A stretch of 64,000 bases of DNA from a virus (IMGVR_UViG_3300050821_005171:1-64000); one strand, 5' to 3'; shown: positions 46,624 through 55,993, counted from the stretch's first letter. Numbers and translations are program-made. Notes: generated by a model from the letters alone, not told the origin.

Positions 46624-48111
46624 CTACGGGCACTCGCCGCAGGCAACTTTGAGCCGTGTGTCTACATTTTCGACACGCTCGACGACACGGTTAAAAACCT
46701 TGGCTGCTCGTTCTAATGCGGCGTCGAGCAACTCGTCGTTCTGCTCGCTGTCCCGCTTCTCCAACTCGTTATCCAGGGTTTCGAGAACGCCGCGTTCGTC
46801 GTCGTCCTTGTCGCCTGGATAATCCGGCTCTGTGTTTCGCTTCTTCTTGCCGACAGCCGGGCCTTTACCACCCTCTTCCTCTGGCTCCAGGTCGCCTTCC
46901 AGCGACTCTCCGTCTAGAGGTTTGGGGCTGCCAGCAAACCCTTTGGCCATTGCTTTGTGCATCATGGCCATGTGTTTGTGGTACTGGGCCTGCATGTTGG
47001 CCATCGCTGTTTTGTGGGCCTTCTCCAAATCACCGAACAAATGCTCGGGATTGTCGAAGCCGCCACCAGCCACATCGTGTCGAACCTGCCCGGCCGGAGC
47101 GTTGGGAACTTCTCCCGGACGCCGCGTGTCGTGCGGGTTCTGCCTCGGCACATCCCGGGACGGGTCCACGTCCTTGTTGGTGTGCGTGGCATACAGCGAA
47201 CGGTATCCAGAAGCCCCAGGAGGGATGTCGCGGTCGGGGTCAACGTCCTTGTTGATTCCGCCGGGAGCAGGCTTCTTGGGCTTCTTAAGGCCAGGATTGT
47301 CGGAGGTCTCTGGCTTGGCAGCAGGAGAAGCCCCAGGCGACAGATAATGCGGCATCTTGCCGTCCGGCCCCGGCTTCGTGTTTGCAGTTCCTGTCGGGGC
47401 ATCCTCAGGGTGCTCGTCGGTGCCAACCGGGAGCTTATCGGCCCCAGGCTTGGCCCCCACGGGCATGTCTTCACCTTCCGCGCCGAGTTGCGGTGCGTTT
47501 CCTCCGGCACTGTGCGCATCGATCACATGGTCGGCAATTCCAGCCAGTGCCTCTTGGACTTCGGGCGGGAGATTCTGGAACCAGTTCGCATTGGACACCG
47601 GAGACGGGCCTGTGGCCGGGGCACCATCCCCATCGGTGCCAGGATCACTTGTCAGCCCTGAGCCTTGCTCGGCGACCGAAGGAATGTCACCGACTTCGAG
47701 TCCAGCCGCATCCGCAAGCGCAGTAACGTGTTGCAGTGCGTCTTCCGGTAGGTCGTCGATCATGTCCATCAGCGACATGACGTGAGCTTCGGGGGTCATC
47801 TCTGGGGACTGGGCGAGCGTTCCGGCCACGGGAGAATGACCCTGGGGCGGCTTGCCGCGAGGGATGTTCGCCTGGGGGACCGCCTTGTTGCGGTAGACCA
47901 TCCGCTTGGACAGTGCGTCGAGGCTCTTACGAAGCTCTTGGCGGGCTGCCGAGCCCTCTTCGGTGTCTCGCTTCACGAGCACGAAGCGGGCCTCTGGGAC
48001 GGCCGGCTTGTCGACGATCGAGATGTCATCGACAGTCACTCCGGACAGGCGGCGACGAAGTTTAACCGGCATTCCTGCCGTGACTCCGGGTGCCATGTTC
48101 GGGTTGGCCAT
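46624..48111 (-). CDS. Scaffold candidate with XkdF-like N-terminal segment
   Basis: 495 residues. The start LRRRLSGVTVDDISIVDKPAVPEARFVLVKRD resembles the end of XkdF-type protease domains (VSIVDKPA). The rest is Pro/Gly/Asp-rich and disordered, with a His/Met-rich helix (AQYHKHMAMMHKAMAKGF) and C-terminal coiled coil. Between protease and capsid genes, this matches a scaffolding protein. A terminator precedes it upstream. Confidence 0.6.
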   Translation of the reverse strand: MANPNMAPGVTAGMPVKLRRRLSGVTVDDISIVDKPAVPEARFVLVKRDTEEGSAARQELRKSLDALSKRMVYRNKAVPQANIPRGKPPQGHSPVAGTLAQSPEMTPEAHVMSLMDMIDDLPEDALQHVTALADAAGLEVGDIPSVAEQGSGLTSDPGTDGDGAPATGPSPVSNANWFQNLPPEVQEALAGIADHVIDAHSAGGNAPQLGAEGEDMPVGAKPGADKLPVGTDEHPEDAPTGTANTKPGPDGKMPHYLSPGASPAAKPETSDNPGLKKPKKPAPGGINKDVDPDRDIPPGASGYRSLYATHTNKDVDPSRDVPRQNPHDTRRPGEVPNAPAGQVRHDVAGGGFDNPEHLFGDLEKAHKTAMANMQAQYHKHMAMMHKAMAKGFAGSPKPLDGESLEGDLEPEEEGGKGPAVGKKKRNTEPDYPGDKDDDERGVLETLDNELEKRDSEQNDELLDAALERAAKVFNRVVERVENVDTRLKVACGECP

Positions 48112-48128
48112 GCTTGGTCCCTAAAACG

Positions 48129-48166
48129 AAAAAAGCCGCACTGGATAATTGGTAATCCAGAGCGGC
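48129..48166 (-). terminator. Intrinsic terminator
   Basis: Minus-strand stem GCCGC.CTGGAT with ATCCAG.GCGGC (48166-48135) followed by six T residues. The surrounding AAAACGAAAAAAGCCG is nearly identical to the terminator at 20.77 kb. It ends the two-gene unit at 48201-48750. Confidence 0.75.
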
Positions 48167-48200
48167 TTTAACGCTACCGCAGCGAAGAAGAATTCAGATT

Positions 48201-48416
48201 TTAGCCGAGTTGATCCTTATCGATCGTTACTCGGACGTTGCCGGCCTTTCCGCCGTTGATCGGAACCCGCACAGCAACAGCTCCGCGATGTCCCATTTTC
48301 ACAAATTCAACGATGGCTTCCGTGATTGCCTTGCGAGCCCTGGCTATCACCGCCTCGTTGTGCGAATCCACTTCATCATCGCGCAGGCAAGAAACCTGTT
48401 GGCTCACAAAATTCAC
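48201..48416 (-). CDS. Small hypothetical protein
   Basis: 71 residues from GTG 48416. A helix (NEAVIARARKAITEAIVEFVKM) and strands (GAVAVRVPINGG, NVRVTIDKD). Downstream of the 48463 gene and upstream of the terminator. Not recognised; small DNA-binding or virion accessory protein are both possible. Confidence 0.5.
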   Translation of the reverse strand: MNFVSQQVSCLRDDEVDSHNEAVIARARKAITEAIVEFVKMGHRGAVAVRVPINGGKAGNVRVTIDKDQLG

Positions 48417-48462
48417 CGCACGTCAAGAGTGTTGATTAAAAACTCAGGGAAGTCAATGGATT

Positions 48463-48750
48463 TCAGTCTCGAAGTTCAACCGGAGATTGTTCATACAACG
48501 ATTCGAGCCTGTCGTTTGCCCGCTCGATAATGGCTGCGGCCTGTGGTGTCAGGTCCTCTGGATAGCAGTCGACATGCCACACCCCATAGTCCCAAAACTT
48601 GCCGCCGAAGCCCAGATTTCCCTCAAATCGGTACTCAGTGCAGTCCTCGGCGACATTCAGGCAGAATGACTCGCGATCGTGCTCCTGAGCATCGCACTCC
48701 TCGACCAGGACGTTGTAAATTTCGTTGGCCCAGGCTCTGGGAATGTTCAT
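48463..48750 (-). CDS. Small hypothetical protein, element-controlled
   Basis: 95 residues from ATG 48750; longer frames would begin inside the GAAATNATTTC element. AWANEIYNVLVEECDAQEHDRESFCLNVAED, then GVWHVDCYPEDLTPQAAAIIERANDRLESLYEQ. Acidic with three Cys. Role unknown, but it opens its own transcription unit between protease and scaffold genes. Confidence 0.55.
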   Translation of the reverse strand: MNIPRAWANEIYNVLVEECDAQEHDRESFCLNVAEDCTEYRFEGNLGFGGKFWDYGVWHVDCYPEDLTPQAAAIIERANDRLESLYEQSPVELRD

Positions 48751-48784
48751 TTTTATTTGGTCGCGGTCGTCTGGAAGCGTTGGA

Positions 48785-48819
48785 ATGTAAAGACTTGAGA
48801 GCGACTCCGAAATCATTTC
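48785..48819 (-). promoter_or_regulatory. GAAATNATTTC directional element
   Basis: Minus-strand core GAAATGATTTC (48819-48809) within the perfect 17-base palindrome TCCGAAATNATTTCGGA (48822-48806), followed by TCAAGTCTTTACAT. It lies 59 bases upstream of ATG 48750 and starts right after the protease stop. Confidence 0.65.
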
Positions 48820-48822
48820 GGA

Positions 48823-49698
48823 CTACACAGCAGGACTGGCGAACCCATCTGCTCCGATCGAAAAACCACGGAATTTACCAGCCAGGATGGCTTGCCTGAC
48901 CTCTGGATCATAGACCCTAAACGCAGCGAGCCACGTTCCTTCAGAGATAGGCACGCCGTTCACGACGTAATTTGGCGACCTGACGATATAACTCTCGACG
49001 AGCGGGCAGGATCGCTTGGAGAGCACAACTTTGTGCATGACGCCTGCGCGCTGACAGTCCTCGACGTAGGCGTGTGCGGCCAGTTCGATCTCACCCGCAT
49101 CGATCATGTCACCCTGCTTATCAACACGGTCCGGAACGAGAATCGGGCCGAGAATGTACGTGTAGTCTGGCGTGCTGTCCACCTTAGTGAACTCTGACGT
49201 CATCTCGGCGTGTGCCGCAACCTGTCCCGAGCCAGATGCCGCAAGGGCCGGTGCTGCTTCAGGTGTTTCTGTTGCCACTTCGGTGTCCTCCGATTCTGAA
49301 TCCGGTAGTTCGGCTGGCACCTGTGCCAAGCCAGGGTCGATAGTGATCTGCCCATCAGGCCCCACGCACACCCAGGTAGACCCGGTCCCCCAGTCGTTCG
49401 GCGCCGCCGTGCCGACGCTGATCCTGTCCGGGTGGATGCCGAGCGCCTGGGCGACGCCCTGTTTCCAAGGATAGTCAAACTGAGCAGCATCACGATCCGG
49501 CTTGAGTACCACGCGGGCAATTTGCTGGGCACGATCGTAAAATAACTGTCCCTGGTTGCTCGGTCCGCAGATGACATTGATGCTCGCCAAAAGAGTGCGG
49601 GCTACGTCTTCGGAGTGAGACTTTCGCAGGATCGCTTTGTGGAGCTTGCGACGCACCTTGCGTTTCTGTCGATTGGCTTTGCGAATCTGATCCTGCAT
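48823..49698 (-). CDS. XkdF-type prohead protease
   Basis: 291 residues. The domain at about 165-290 has ILGPILVPDRVDKQGDMIDAGEIELAAHAY, MHKVVLSKRSCPLVESYIV, ISEGTWLAAFRVYD and GKFRGFSIGADG, which is the XkdF putative serine protease family. H and S/E positions of that family are recognisable but the catalytic set is not certain. The N-terminal 160 residues are an extra region with a short basic start. GGAGTAAACA precedes ATG. Confidence 0.8.
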   Translation of the reverse strand: MQDQIRKANRQKRKVRRKLHKAILRKSHSEDVARTLLASINVICGPSNQGQLFYDRAQQIARVVLKPDRDAAQFDYPWKQGVAQALGIHPDRISVGTAAPNDWGTGSTWVCVGPDGQITIDPGLAQVPAELPDSESEDTEVATETPEAAPALAASGSGQVAAHAEMTSEFTKVDSTPDYTYILGPILVPDRVDKQGDMIDAGEIELAAHAYVEDCQRAGVMHKVVLSKRSCPLVESYIVRSPNYVVNGVPISEGTWLAAFRVYDPEVRQAILAGKFRGFSIGADGFASPAV

Positions 49699-49701
49699 TG
49701 T

Positions 49702-52329
49702 TTACTCCAGCACCGAGGTCACTGTACACCGACAGTTCACCCGATTCTCAGGTGACAAGCCGGGGTCACCCGGAAATCTAGCTCGCTCACCATTACTGAG
49801 AATGAACAGGCGACCTTCTCCGACTTGGGTGCCGTCCTCGTCGAGCACCACCCAATGGCCACCACGCTGCACGATCATTTGGCCAGCGACTTCTAGGTGC
49901 ATCTCGCGAGTGTTTCTATCTCGGATTGCCACCCACTGACGGCCTTGAACTATGTTGCGAGCGATGAGGTCCTCCTGAACGCTCCACTGCCCTCCCGCAA
50001 GCGCTGCTGTGATTTCCGTTCTCGCAATTCTCTCGGCTCGCACCTCGTTGAATAGGTTCTCCGAGTCCTCTGAGATATAGGTGGCAGTGTCCTCTGGCGT
50101 CCAGCCTTCCTCGATCGCACGCAACAGGATGTCACGCAGTCTCTGTCGCGTCGTGCCTGTTACGTTTGACCGCCAATACTGAGCGTTAAAGTCCTGGGCG
50201 AGCGTGTGCCTAATGCGCTTCACCATAGACGGGGGTATCTCCATAAACCCCTTGATCCGTCGCGATGATTTCGGCTCAGCAACCTCAGCTTTCTCAAATC
50301 TGCTGACGTGTCTCAGTTCAAGCTGAGCGCCAATGATTGCCGCATCGAACATCGGTTCCACAGCGGCGTCGAGCAGCAGCGCCTCTGATCGGCCCGGAGG
50401 TAACAGCACCCAAGCACTGTCAGGATTCACGGCCTTGGTGAGTCTCACGGTGCCGTTATCACCAGCAGGGACTAGCGATTTTGTGATACCGGAGAACGTC
50501 TCATACCGACTAATCACTTCGGACTTCTGCGTCTCCAGCGCTCCCAGTAGTGCCTCAGTGAATGGAGCCACCTGGGACTCGTGGGCGGCCTCCCACTCTC
50601 GCACCAACCGGTCCACCTGCTCTGACTTGAACAGCCGGCTCCGCTTCTTGGGCTCGAACATGGGATGTCTAGGCTTGTTTGGATCGCGAGCGTATCGAGG
50701 TGGAGACTCGACTGGAACTTCTTCTTGATCTCCGCCGTAGCCAAGATCACCCCCCTTCGTCGAGCTAACGTCCCGCTCGCCAAATGCGATCAGGTCGTCT
50801 AGCGACTGGCGCTCAGGACCGAGGCGAACCTTCTCCTGCCGTCCAAACAGTGGCGGCTTGCCGTTGCTGGGCGCGTGGCCGTTTCCATTGGCCGAGCCGT
50901 TCTGGCCATCCTGCCCTGGGGCCTTGCCGCCGAACGTAGTTGGCTTGGATGGCGGGGTATGGTTCTGTGACGCACCATCCGGGCTCGGCTGTCCCTCTCC
51001 CGGTTTGGCAGCAGCCACGATCCCGGGTTGCGGTTCGCCTTCGTCGTTGCCCCACTCGGCCATCTCGGAGCTTTTGGGGACGATCGGGCGCTTGCCACCA
51101 CGGCGGAACGGTTTCTTCTGGAACAGTAACTCGCGAACCTCGTTCTGATCGAGGGCTGCCCCTTTGATGCCCAGGTCGACCGCTTTGTGGATCAGTTCGA
51201 TGTCGCTTGGGACCACTGGAGAGAAGTATGCGAAGCAGTCGCCCGCAGGTTCAAATTCGCGCACAAGGCTGCGGGTAATGTGGGCTGCGTTGTGCTTCAG
51301 GCGGGGGTTGATTGTGTTTTCTGCCCATGCCTGAATAGCTGATTCCATATTGCTCCGGTTCGCATCGGCCACAAGGCCCACGACAGCTTTTGGCACTCCA
51401 AAAGTTGCTAATGTCATGGTTAACGTCGTATCGAGTGAGGCGCGAAAATCCATTTCTTTCACGCTTGACTGTTGCATCATCGGCTTCAAACCAGAGTGTG
51501 TAATCATCGGCCGCCCGCTATGTTCGACGAGCGTGTGCTGATTGATGATCTGGTTGTAAACCTGCTTCACCTGTGGCTCTGTCAGTGTCTTATCAGTGCT
51601 GAAAATCTGCCCAGGTGGTGCATAGTTCTGGAACTGATTCCGCAGCCGATCGTAGATCGTCATCTCGATGTCGGTCGTGTTGCCGCAGTGCCACAACGTC
51701 GGCGAGCCGTAGAACCTGCCGTTGCCGTACCAATCCAGGTTCGGCTCCATGAACTCGACGATCTCACTGGCAGGCAGGATTACCGGACGCTCAGTGTGCC
51801 ACAGATTCCTGATCTCGTATGCCTCGACATACTGCGTTCGGCTGGGAATCACCCGCACGAACTGCGAGGGCATTGGCCACACTTCTTTGGTGGTGCCGAA
51901 CAAATTACGGCCCTTCCACCAATAGGCGTTGCCCGTGAGCATCTTCCAGCCCTCGGTGTAGAACCACAGGTCCCACTCCGTGAACCTGGGATTCACGTTG
52001 AAGAAGAGCTGGCACAGTGGGTGATTGGAGGGCAATGGCTCGACGACCGTACCCGACTTCTTCGGGATGCGGCGGAGCATCTTGATCTCTTGCATCGCCA
52101 TCTTGCGGGCAATGGCCCCGGAGGCGATGAACACCGAGTTGCGGTTGGCTCGCAGGAATGCGTTGCGGTCGATCAGCCACTCGGCGCGGGTGTGCCGGTG
52201 GACAGGGCCGACCATGATCTCGGCGAAGTCGGCTGTGGATTTTTCCACGCGGACAGGGCGAGCGTTCCGGCCGCTGAGGGTTTCGGCGCGGCTGAATGCA
52301 TGATCTAGTGTGGCGCTAAGCGTCGTCAT
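49702..52329 (-). CDS. Portal protein fused to MuF minor capsid domain
   Basis: 875 residues. Residues 1 to about 430 are an HK97-type portal (LPSNHPLCQLFFNVNPRFTEWDLWFYTEGWKMLTGNAYWW; MDFRASLDTTLTMTLATFGVPKAVVG). A Pro/Gly-rich linker follows, and from about 700 a MuF/SPP1 gp7-type domain: AERIARTEITAALAGGQW, WVAIRDRNTREMHLEVAGQ, FPGDPGLSPENRVNCRC. Usually these are two genes. ATG 52329 overlaps the upstream stop (TAATG). Confidence 0.85.
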   Translation of the reverse strand: MTTLSATLDHAFSRAETLSGRNARPVRVEKSTADFAEIMVGPVHRHTRAEWLIDRNAFLRANRNSVFIASGAIARKMAMQEIKMLRRIPKKSGTVVEPLPSNHPLCQLFFNVNPRFTEWDLWFYTEGWKMLTGNAYWWKGRNLFGTTKEVWPMPSQFVRVIPSRTQYVEAYEIRNLWHTERPVILPASEIVEFMEPNLDWYGNGRFYGSPTLWHCGNTTDIEMTIYDRLRNQFQNYAPPGQIFSTDKTLTEPQVKQVYNQIINQHTLVEHSGRPMITHSGLKPMMQQSSVKEMDFRASLDTTLTMTLATFGVPKAVVGLVADANRSNMESAIQAWAENTINPRLKHNAAHITRSLVREFEPAGDCFAYFSPVVPSDIELIHKAVDLGIKGAALDQNEVRELLFQKKPFRRGGKRPIVPKSSEMAEWGNDEGEPQPGIVAAAKPGEGQPSPDGASQNHTPPSKPTTFGGKAPGQDGQNGSANGNGHAPSNGKPPLFGRQEKVRLGPERQSLDDLIAFGERDVSSTKGGDLGYGGDQEEVPVESPPRYARDPNKPRHPMFEPKKRSRLFKSEQVDRLVREWEAAHESQVAPFTEALLGALETQKSEVISRYETFSGITKSLVPAGDNGTVRLTKAVNPDSAWVLLPPGRSEALLLDAAVEPMFDAAIIGAQLELRHVSRFEKAEVAEPKSSRRIKGFMEIPPSMVKRIRHTLAQDFNAQYWRSNVTGTTRQRLRDILLRAIEEGWTPEDTATYISEDSENLFNEVRAERIARTEITAALAGGQWSVQEDLIARNIVQGRQWVAIRDRNTREMHLEVAGQMIVQRGGHWVVLDEDGTQVGEGRLFILSNGERARFPGDPGLSPENRVNCRCTVTSVLE

Positions 52330-52664
52330 TAAGCGACATTCAGGTTAGGGCCACCCTGGGACGGCATCTGGATCGACGTAGGGCCGCTCTTGGGGGCACT
52401 GAGCAAGGCGATCTCAGCTTCCAGACGTTCCCGGTCACGGGCTAGGGCTAGTGAAAGCTGATCGACGGTGAGGCCCTGTACCTTGAGCTTCATGTTGGCC
52501 ACTTCCAGGTCAACAGACAGCTCTTTGATCCGAGCGGCATCACCCTCGGCCTTCTCGTCGAGAATGCTGATCCTGTCCTCGTAGCGCTGCTTGATCCGCT
52601 CGAATTCTTGGCGTTCGCGGCGTCGGCGCACGAAGCGGGCCAGACGATATAAGACCTTGAGCAT
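52329..52664 (-). CDS. Coiled-coil protein
   Basis: 111 residues: basic start (RLARFVRRRRERQEF) then a heptad coiled coil, with a disordered end. No family recognised. Immediately upstream of portal and coupled to it. Confidence 0.5.
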   Translation of the reverse strand: MLKVLYRLARFVRRRRERQEFERIKQRYEDRISILDEKAEGDAARIKELSVDLEVANMKLKVQGLTVDQLSLALARDRERLEAEIALLSAPKSGPTSIQMPSQGGPNLNVA

Positions 52665-52695
52665 CAGGACATTGTGATTGACGGGGCCTGATGCG

Positions 52696-52914
52696 TCAAC
52701 GCGAAGGGGCCGGATACTGGTGATCGTCGGATTGAACCAGCTTCACTTCAAGCTGCTCGACCTGTTCGGTGAGCTTCTTTTCGTCGTGGGCCAGCATGTT
52801 GATGTCGGCTTCATGGCCCTCGATCTCGGTGCGGCATTTGCGCAGCTTGCGGCGAGCCTCGATCAGTTTGGTGCGAATCTCATCTGACGAGTGTTTGGTG
52901 CCAATCTCGCTCAC
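52696..52914 (-). CDS. Small coiled-coil protein
   Basis: 72 residues from GTG 52914, overlapping the methyltransferase stop (GTGA). A coiled coil (ARRKLRKCRTEIEGHEADINMLAHDEKKLTEQVEQLEVKL) of unknown role. Could be a small scaffold or terminase-associated subunit, since no small terminase subunit is otherwise visible. Confidence 0.5.
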   Translation of the reverse strand: MSEIGTKHSSDEIRTKLIEARRKLRKCRTEIEGHEADINMLAHDEKKLTEQVEQLEVKLVQSDDHQYPAPSR

Positions 52915-53729
52915 TTTACAGCGCTCCGCTTCCTGCGTTTGCGGACCACTGGCACTATCGGGTCCTGGTTTCTTGCTGGGAACATGGCCCCCTTTGCGAT
53001 CCGCTCTTCGATCGACTTGCACGTCTCTTTCGAGATGTCGATCGTCGTACAGTTTCGGCCCAGCGCGTTGGCCACAACGATCGTTGTGCCAGAGCCACCA
53101 AACGGATCAAGAACGCGATCGCCTGGATTCGTATAGGCCAATATCAACCGGCGAAGATAGTTCTCTGGGAGCTGGTTCGGGTGCCCCTTGCGCCGCTCTT
53201 GGTTGTTGCCTTGGACACGTCCCCAGAATTCACCATCACTAGGTACTCCCCAGACTGTCCCAGGAAGCCGCATGCCGCCATTATCGTAGTCATCGATACG
53301 GCGGTCTCCGTAGATGGATGCCCGGTCGCTCGGGACGAGGACTGCTTCTGGATTCCAAGTGAAATCCTTGCTCTTTGCGAAGACAAGGCAGTGGGCATGG
53401 CCGTTGATCCAATTGCTGCGTCCGCATTGTCCGAAGCGGTAGTGCCAGAGAATCCAGGCGATTCGCTTCATGCTAAAGGTCACAGCATTCTGGACGTACT
53501 TGACGGCCAGCTCGTCGTTGCCGTGCAGGCACAGCACTCCGTCGTCAGATAGCGCGTCCCAGCAGGCGTAAATCCATTGCGCAGTAAAAGTATCGAAATC
53601 CGGGCGAGAATCCTTGTAGCCGATGTACGGGTGCCCGATGTTGAATGGCGGATCGGCGAAGATGAAATCGAACTTCCCAAGCGACGGGATTAGGTCGATG
53701 CAACTTCCGCAGAGGACTGTCGCTTGCAT
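52911..53729 (-). CDS. DNA (adenine-N6 or cytosine-N4) methyltransferase, beta class
   Basis: 272 residues. Motif IV DPPF is at 26-29 (FIFADPPFN) and motif I is near the end (LDPFGGSGTTIVVANALGRNC); this circular order defines the beta class. Target recognition lies between. It probably protects phage DNA against host restriction. GGAG precedes ATG 53729, 7 bases after the RHH gene stop, so it is coexpressed with that putative regulator. Confidence 0.9.
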   Translation of the reverse strand: MQATVLCGSCIDLIPSLGKFDFIFADPPFNIGHPYIGYKDSRPDFDTFTAQWIYACWDALSDDGVLCLHGNDELAVKYVQNAVTFSMKRIAWILWHYRFGQCGRSNWINGHAHCLVFAKSKDFTWNPEAVLVPSDRASIYGDRRIDDYDNGGMRLPGTVWGVPSDGEFWGRVQGNNQERRKGHPNQLPENYLRRLILAYTNPGDRVLDPFGGSGTTIVVANALGRNCTTIDISKETCKSIEERIAKGAMFPARNQDPIVPVVRKRRKRSAVK

Positions 53730-53735
53730 TGGCTC

Positions 53736-53936
53736 CTACTTCTTCGCGGATCGTTTGCGAGGCCCAGCCATCCGGTCCATCGCCTTGTCAAAATCCCGCA
53801 CAGCCATCTCGATGATGGCCGTCCTCGTCAGGCCCTTGTCTATCGCCCGGCGGTTCAGGATTTCCAGGCAGCCGGCCGAGAGTCTGTAGGTCGCGTGTTT
53901 TTTGCCCGACTCGCCGTTAGCGACAGCAGATTTCAT
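53736..53936 (-). CDS. Ribbon-helix-helix regulator
   Basis: 66 residues: YRLSAGCLEILNRRAIDKGLTRTAIIEMAVRDFDKAM is an Arc/CopG-like strand plus two helices. AAGGGTGAT precedes ATG. It is the first gene of the head operon and coupled to the methyltransferase; autoregulation at the promoter upstream is likely but unproven. Confidence 0.65.
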   Translation of the reverse strand: MKSAVANGESGKKHATYRLSAGCLEILNRRAIDKGLTRTAIIEMAVRDFDKAMDRMAGPRKRSAKK

Positions 53937-54139
53937 CGATCACCCTTGATGGTTCTATTTGCGTGCATCTACAGTGAGTCCTGTTGATAAGAGGCAAAGG
54001 GAGCTGAAGTTACGCTTCATTTGTGGTGCTACCTCGGCCCATTGCAGGCAGACGGACAAGTCACGTCCACCGCAAGCCGGGGCTGAGTGCTGGCAAGTGT
54101 CGTCGTAAACCAGCTCCCCGTTGCCTCTGTTAGATAGTC

Positions 54140-54168
54140 ATTGTGGCACATTGTGAGCACAAATGCAA
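54140..54168 (-). promoter_or_regulatory. Leftward promoter with GTGCTNACAAYGTGC site
   Basis: On the minus strand TTGCAT (54168-54163), 17-base spacer and CACAAT (54145-54140), with GTGCTCACAATGTGC at 54160-54146. It fires toward the RHH/methyltransferase/portal genes with a long leader of about 190 bases. The terminase ATG (54163) lies inside its -35 box on the other strand. Confidence 0.6.
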
Positions 54169-55923
54169 GACCCACTTGAGGAACTTAGGCACCTTAGCGA
54201 AGAAGAGCAGGCTCAACTAGCCGAATATGCTTGTGCAATTCAGGAGGCCCAGGGCGGGGACCCACGCAATTACGTGATGCTGCAATGGCCCGATCTGATT
54301 CTGGACACGTTCCAGTGGGACATGCTGCTGAGTCTGTTTGATCCAGCAATTCGCTCAACGTGGGTTAAGGGGAACACGGGATGTGGCAAGGGGGCCGCAT
54401 CGGCCATCGGCATCTGCGCGTACTACGACGTGTTCGAGGACGCAAAGATCGTCATTACGAGCAGTTCGGTTGAGCATGCGCTTCGCGTCATGTTCGCCGA
54501 AGTGGCAAAGTTCTACAAAATGGCCAAGTACCGACCCCCGGGAATAGTGCTCGCTGAATCTGTGCGGGATCACGAACAGCACAGAATTGATGTGGTGAAT
54601 CCTGAGAAGGACGAAGGTTTTTCCGGAGCACACGGAGAGCATCTCCTGATCGTGATCGACGAAGCAACGAGCTTCATCGACTCACGGTTTGCCCTGGCAA
54701 TGACGCAAGCCAAAAAGTTGCTGGCAATTGGGAATCCGCGAACGCTGGCTGGCGTCTATCGCATGGCCTTCGGTCGCATCGATCCCAACCGCACACATAC
54801 AGCAATGGGGCAACATGGACCACAGCGACTCATCAGCATTCCTGGATCAATTTGCATGAATGTTCGGGAGAAGCGATTGGCCTCTCCTGTTGGGCCTCCC
54901 GGCGGTATGGAGATCAGGGGCCGTAAGTTCGAGTACGGCGAGAGAATCCCAAGCGATTTCTATCAGGACGTGAAACCGATCATTCCAGGGCAAACGGCCT
55001 ACGACGAATATCTCGCACTGCTAAATGATCCTGACCCGTTCGTCGTGAAGGTGTTTTGTAAAGCGGAGTTTCCGGACGAAGATCCATATACCCAGTTAAT
55101 CTTGGCGTCGTGGCTCGATCGGCACTGCAAGTATTGGGGCGAATCGGTTAAAGCGTATCGTGACGGAACTGGAGATATCGATGACCTTCTTCCGGTCACG
55201 GTTTTTGGATTGGACCCTGCCAGTACGCTGACCGGAGATGCCACGGTTTTGGCAGCCGGAGGGCCGAAAGGAATTCGCTGCATATACACGCGAAAATTCG
55301 CAAAAACGTCACAGGTGGCCGCCTGGGCAATCGAGCAAATAGAAAGGGACTTTGGAATCAGCCTTGAGTCCGGCTGCTTTCCAATTTCGATCGACTGTGA
55401 TGGTCTCGGTCGTGGGGTGGTCGATTACATGACGGACAAGGGAGTCGCCGTTATCCCCATCATGGGCAACAGCACACCGCTCTACGACATCAAAAAGTAC
55501 GGGAATAGGCGTACTGAGATTTACTCAGAGCTTGCTAAGCGACTTAGCCCTGATGACCTTTTCGCCGATCGGCCATACGCCATCCCTGAAGACGGACTGC
55601 TCAAGGAAGAGCTGTGCGTGGCTGAGAAAGAATTCATCGGCAACGATGGGCTGCGTTATAGGCTGACACCGAAGGATAATCGCGGAAACAAGAACATCAG
55701 AGGCATCAAACAGCGCATCGGACGATCGCCAGACCGCTCAGACGCAGTCGCCCTGTGCCACGCAGCACTGATGGAATGGGAAGAGTCGCAAGGGATTTGC
55801 CATCAATTAGACCCCTCCGCATTTGAGCCTGATATGTCCTGGTCGGACGAAGAGTCCAAGAGGCCCCAGATCGTCGAAGATTGGTGGAAACCTACCACTG
55901 ACAAGAACAAGCCAATCAAGTAA
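54163..55923 (+). CDS. terL: Terminase large subunit
   Basis: 586 residues. Walker A-like GNTGCGKGA (70-78) is a variant of GxxGxGK(S/T), Walker B is LLIVIDEA (161-168), and the C-terminal nuclease domain has VFGLDPA (about 346-352) and IDCDGLGRGV with further Asp at PDRSDAV near the end. The ATPase pumps DNA and the nuclease cuts concatemers. It is transcribed opposite to the portal operon. The start is ATG 54163. Confidence 0.85.
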   Translation: MQDPLEELRHLSEEEQAQLAEYACAIQEAQGGDPRNYVMLQWPDLILDTFQWDMLLSLFDPAIRSTWVKGNTGCGKGAASAIGICAYYDVFEDAKIVITSSSVEHALRVMFAEVAKFYKMAKYRPPGIVLAESVRDHEQHRIDVVNPEKDEGFSGAHGEHLLIVIDEATSFIDSRFALAMTQAKKLLAIGNPRTLAGVYRMAFGRIDPNRTHTAMGQHGPQRLISIPGSICMNVREKRLASPVGPPGGMEIRGRKFEYGERIPSDFYQDVKPIIPGQTAYDEYLALLNDPDPFVVKVFCKAEFPDEDPYTQLILASWLDRHCKYWGESVKAYRDGTGDIDDLLPVTVFGLDPASTLTGDATVLAAGGPKGIRCIYTRKFAKTSQVAAWAIEQIERDFGISLESGCFPISIDCDGLGRGVVDYMTDKGVAVIPIMGNSTPLYDIKKYGNRRTEIYSELAKRLSPDDLFADRPYAIPEDGLLKEELCVAEKEFIGNDGLRYRLTPKDNRGNKNIRGIKQRIGRSPDRSDAVALCHAALMEWEESQGICHQLDPSAFEPDMSWSDEESKRPQIVEDWWKPTTDKNKPIK

Positions 55924-55993
55924 AATGCGGGCAGAAAGGCGGCCGCTATTCCGCCTCCTGCCCTGTCCACAACATGCTTTAAGGGAGCACGTC

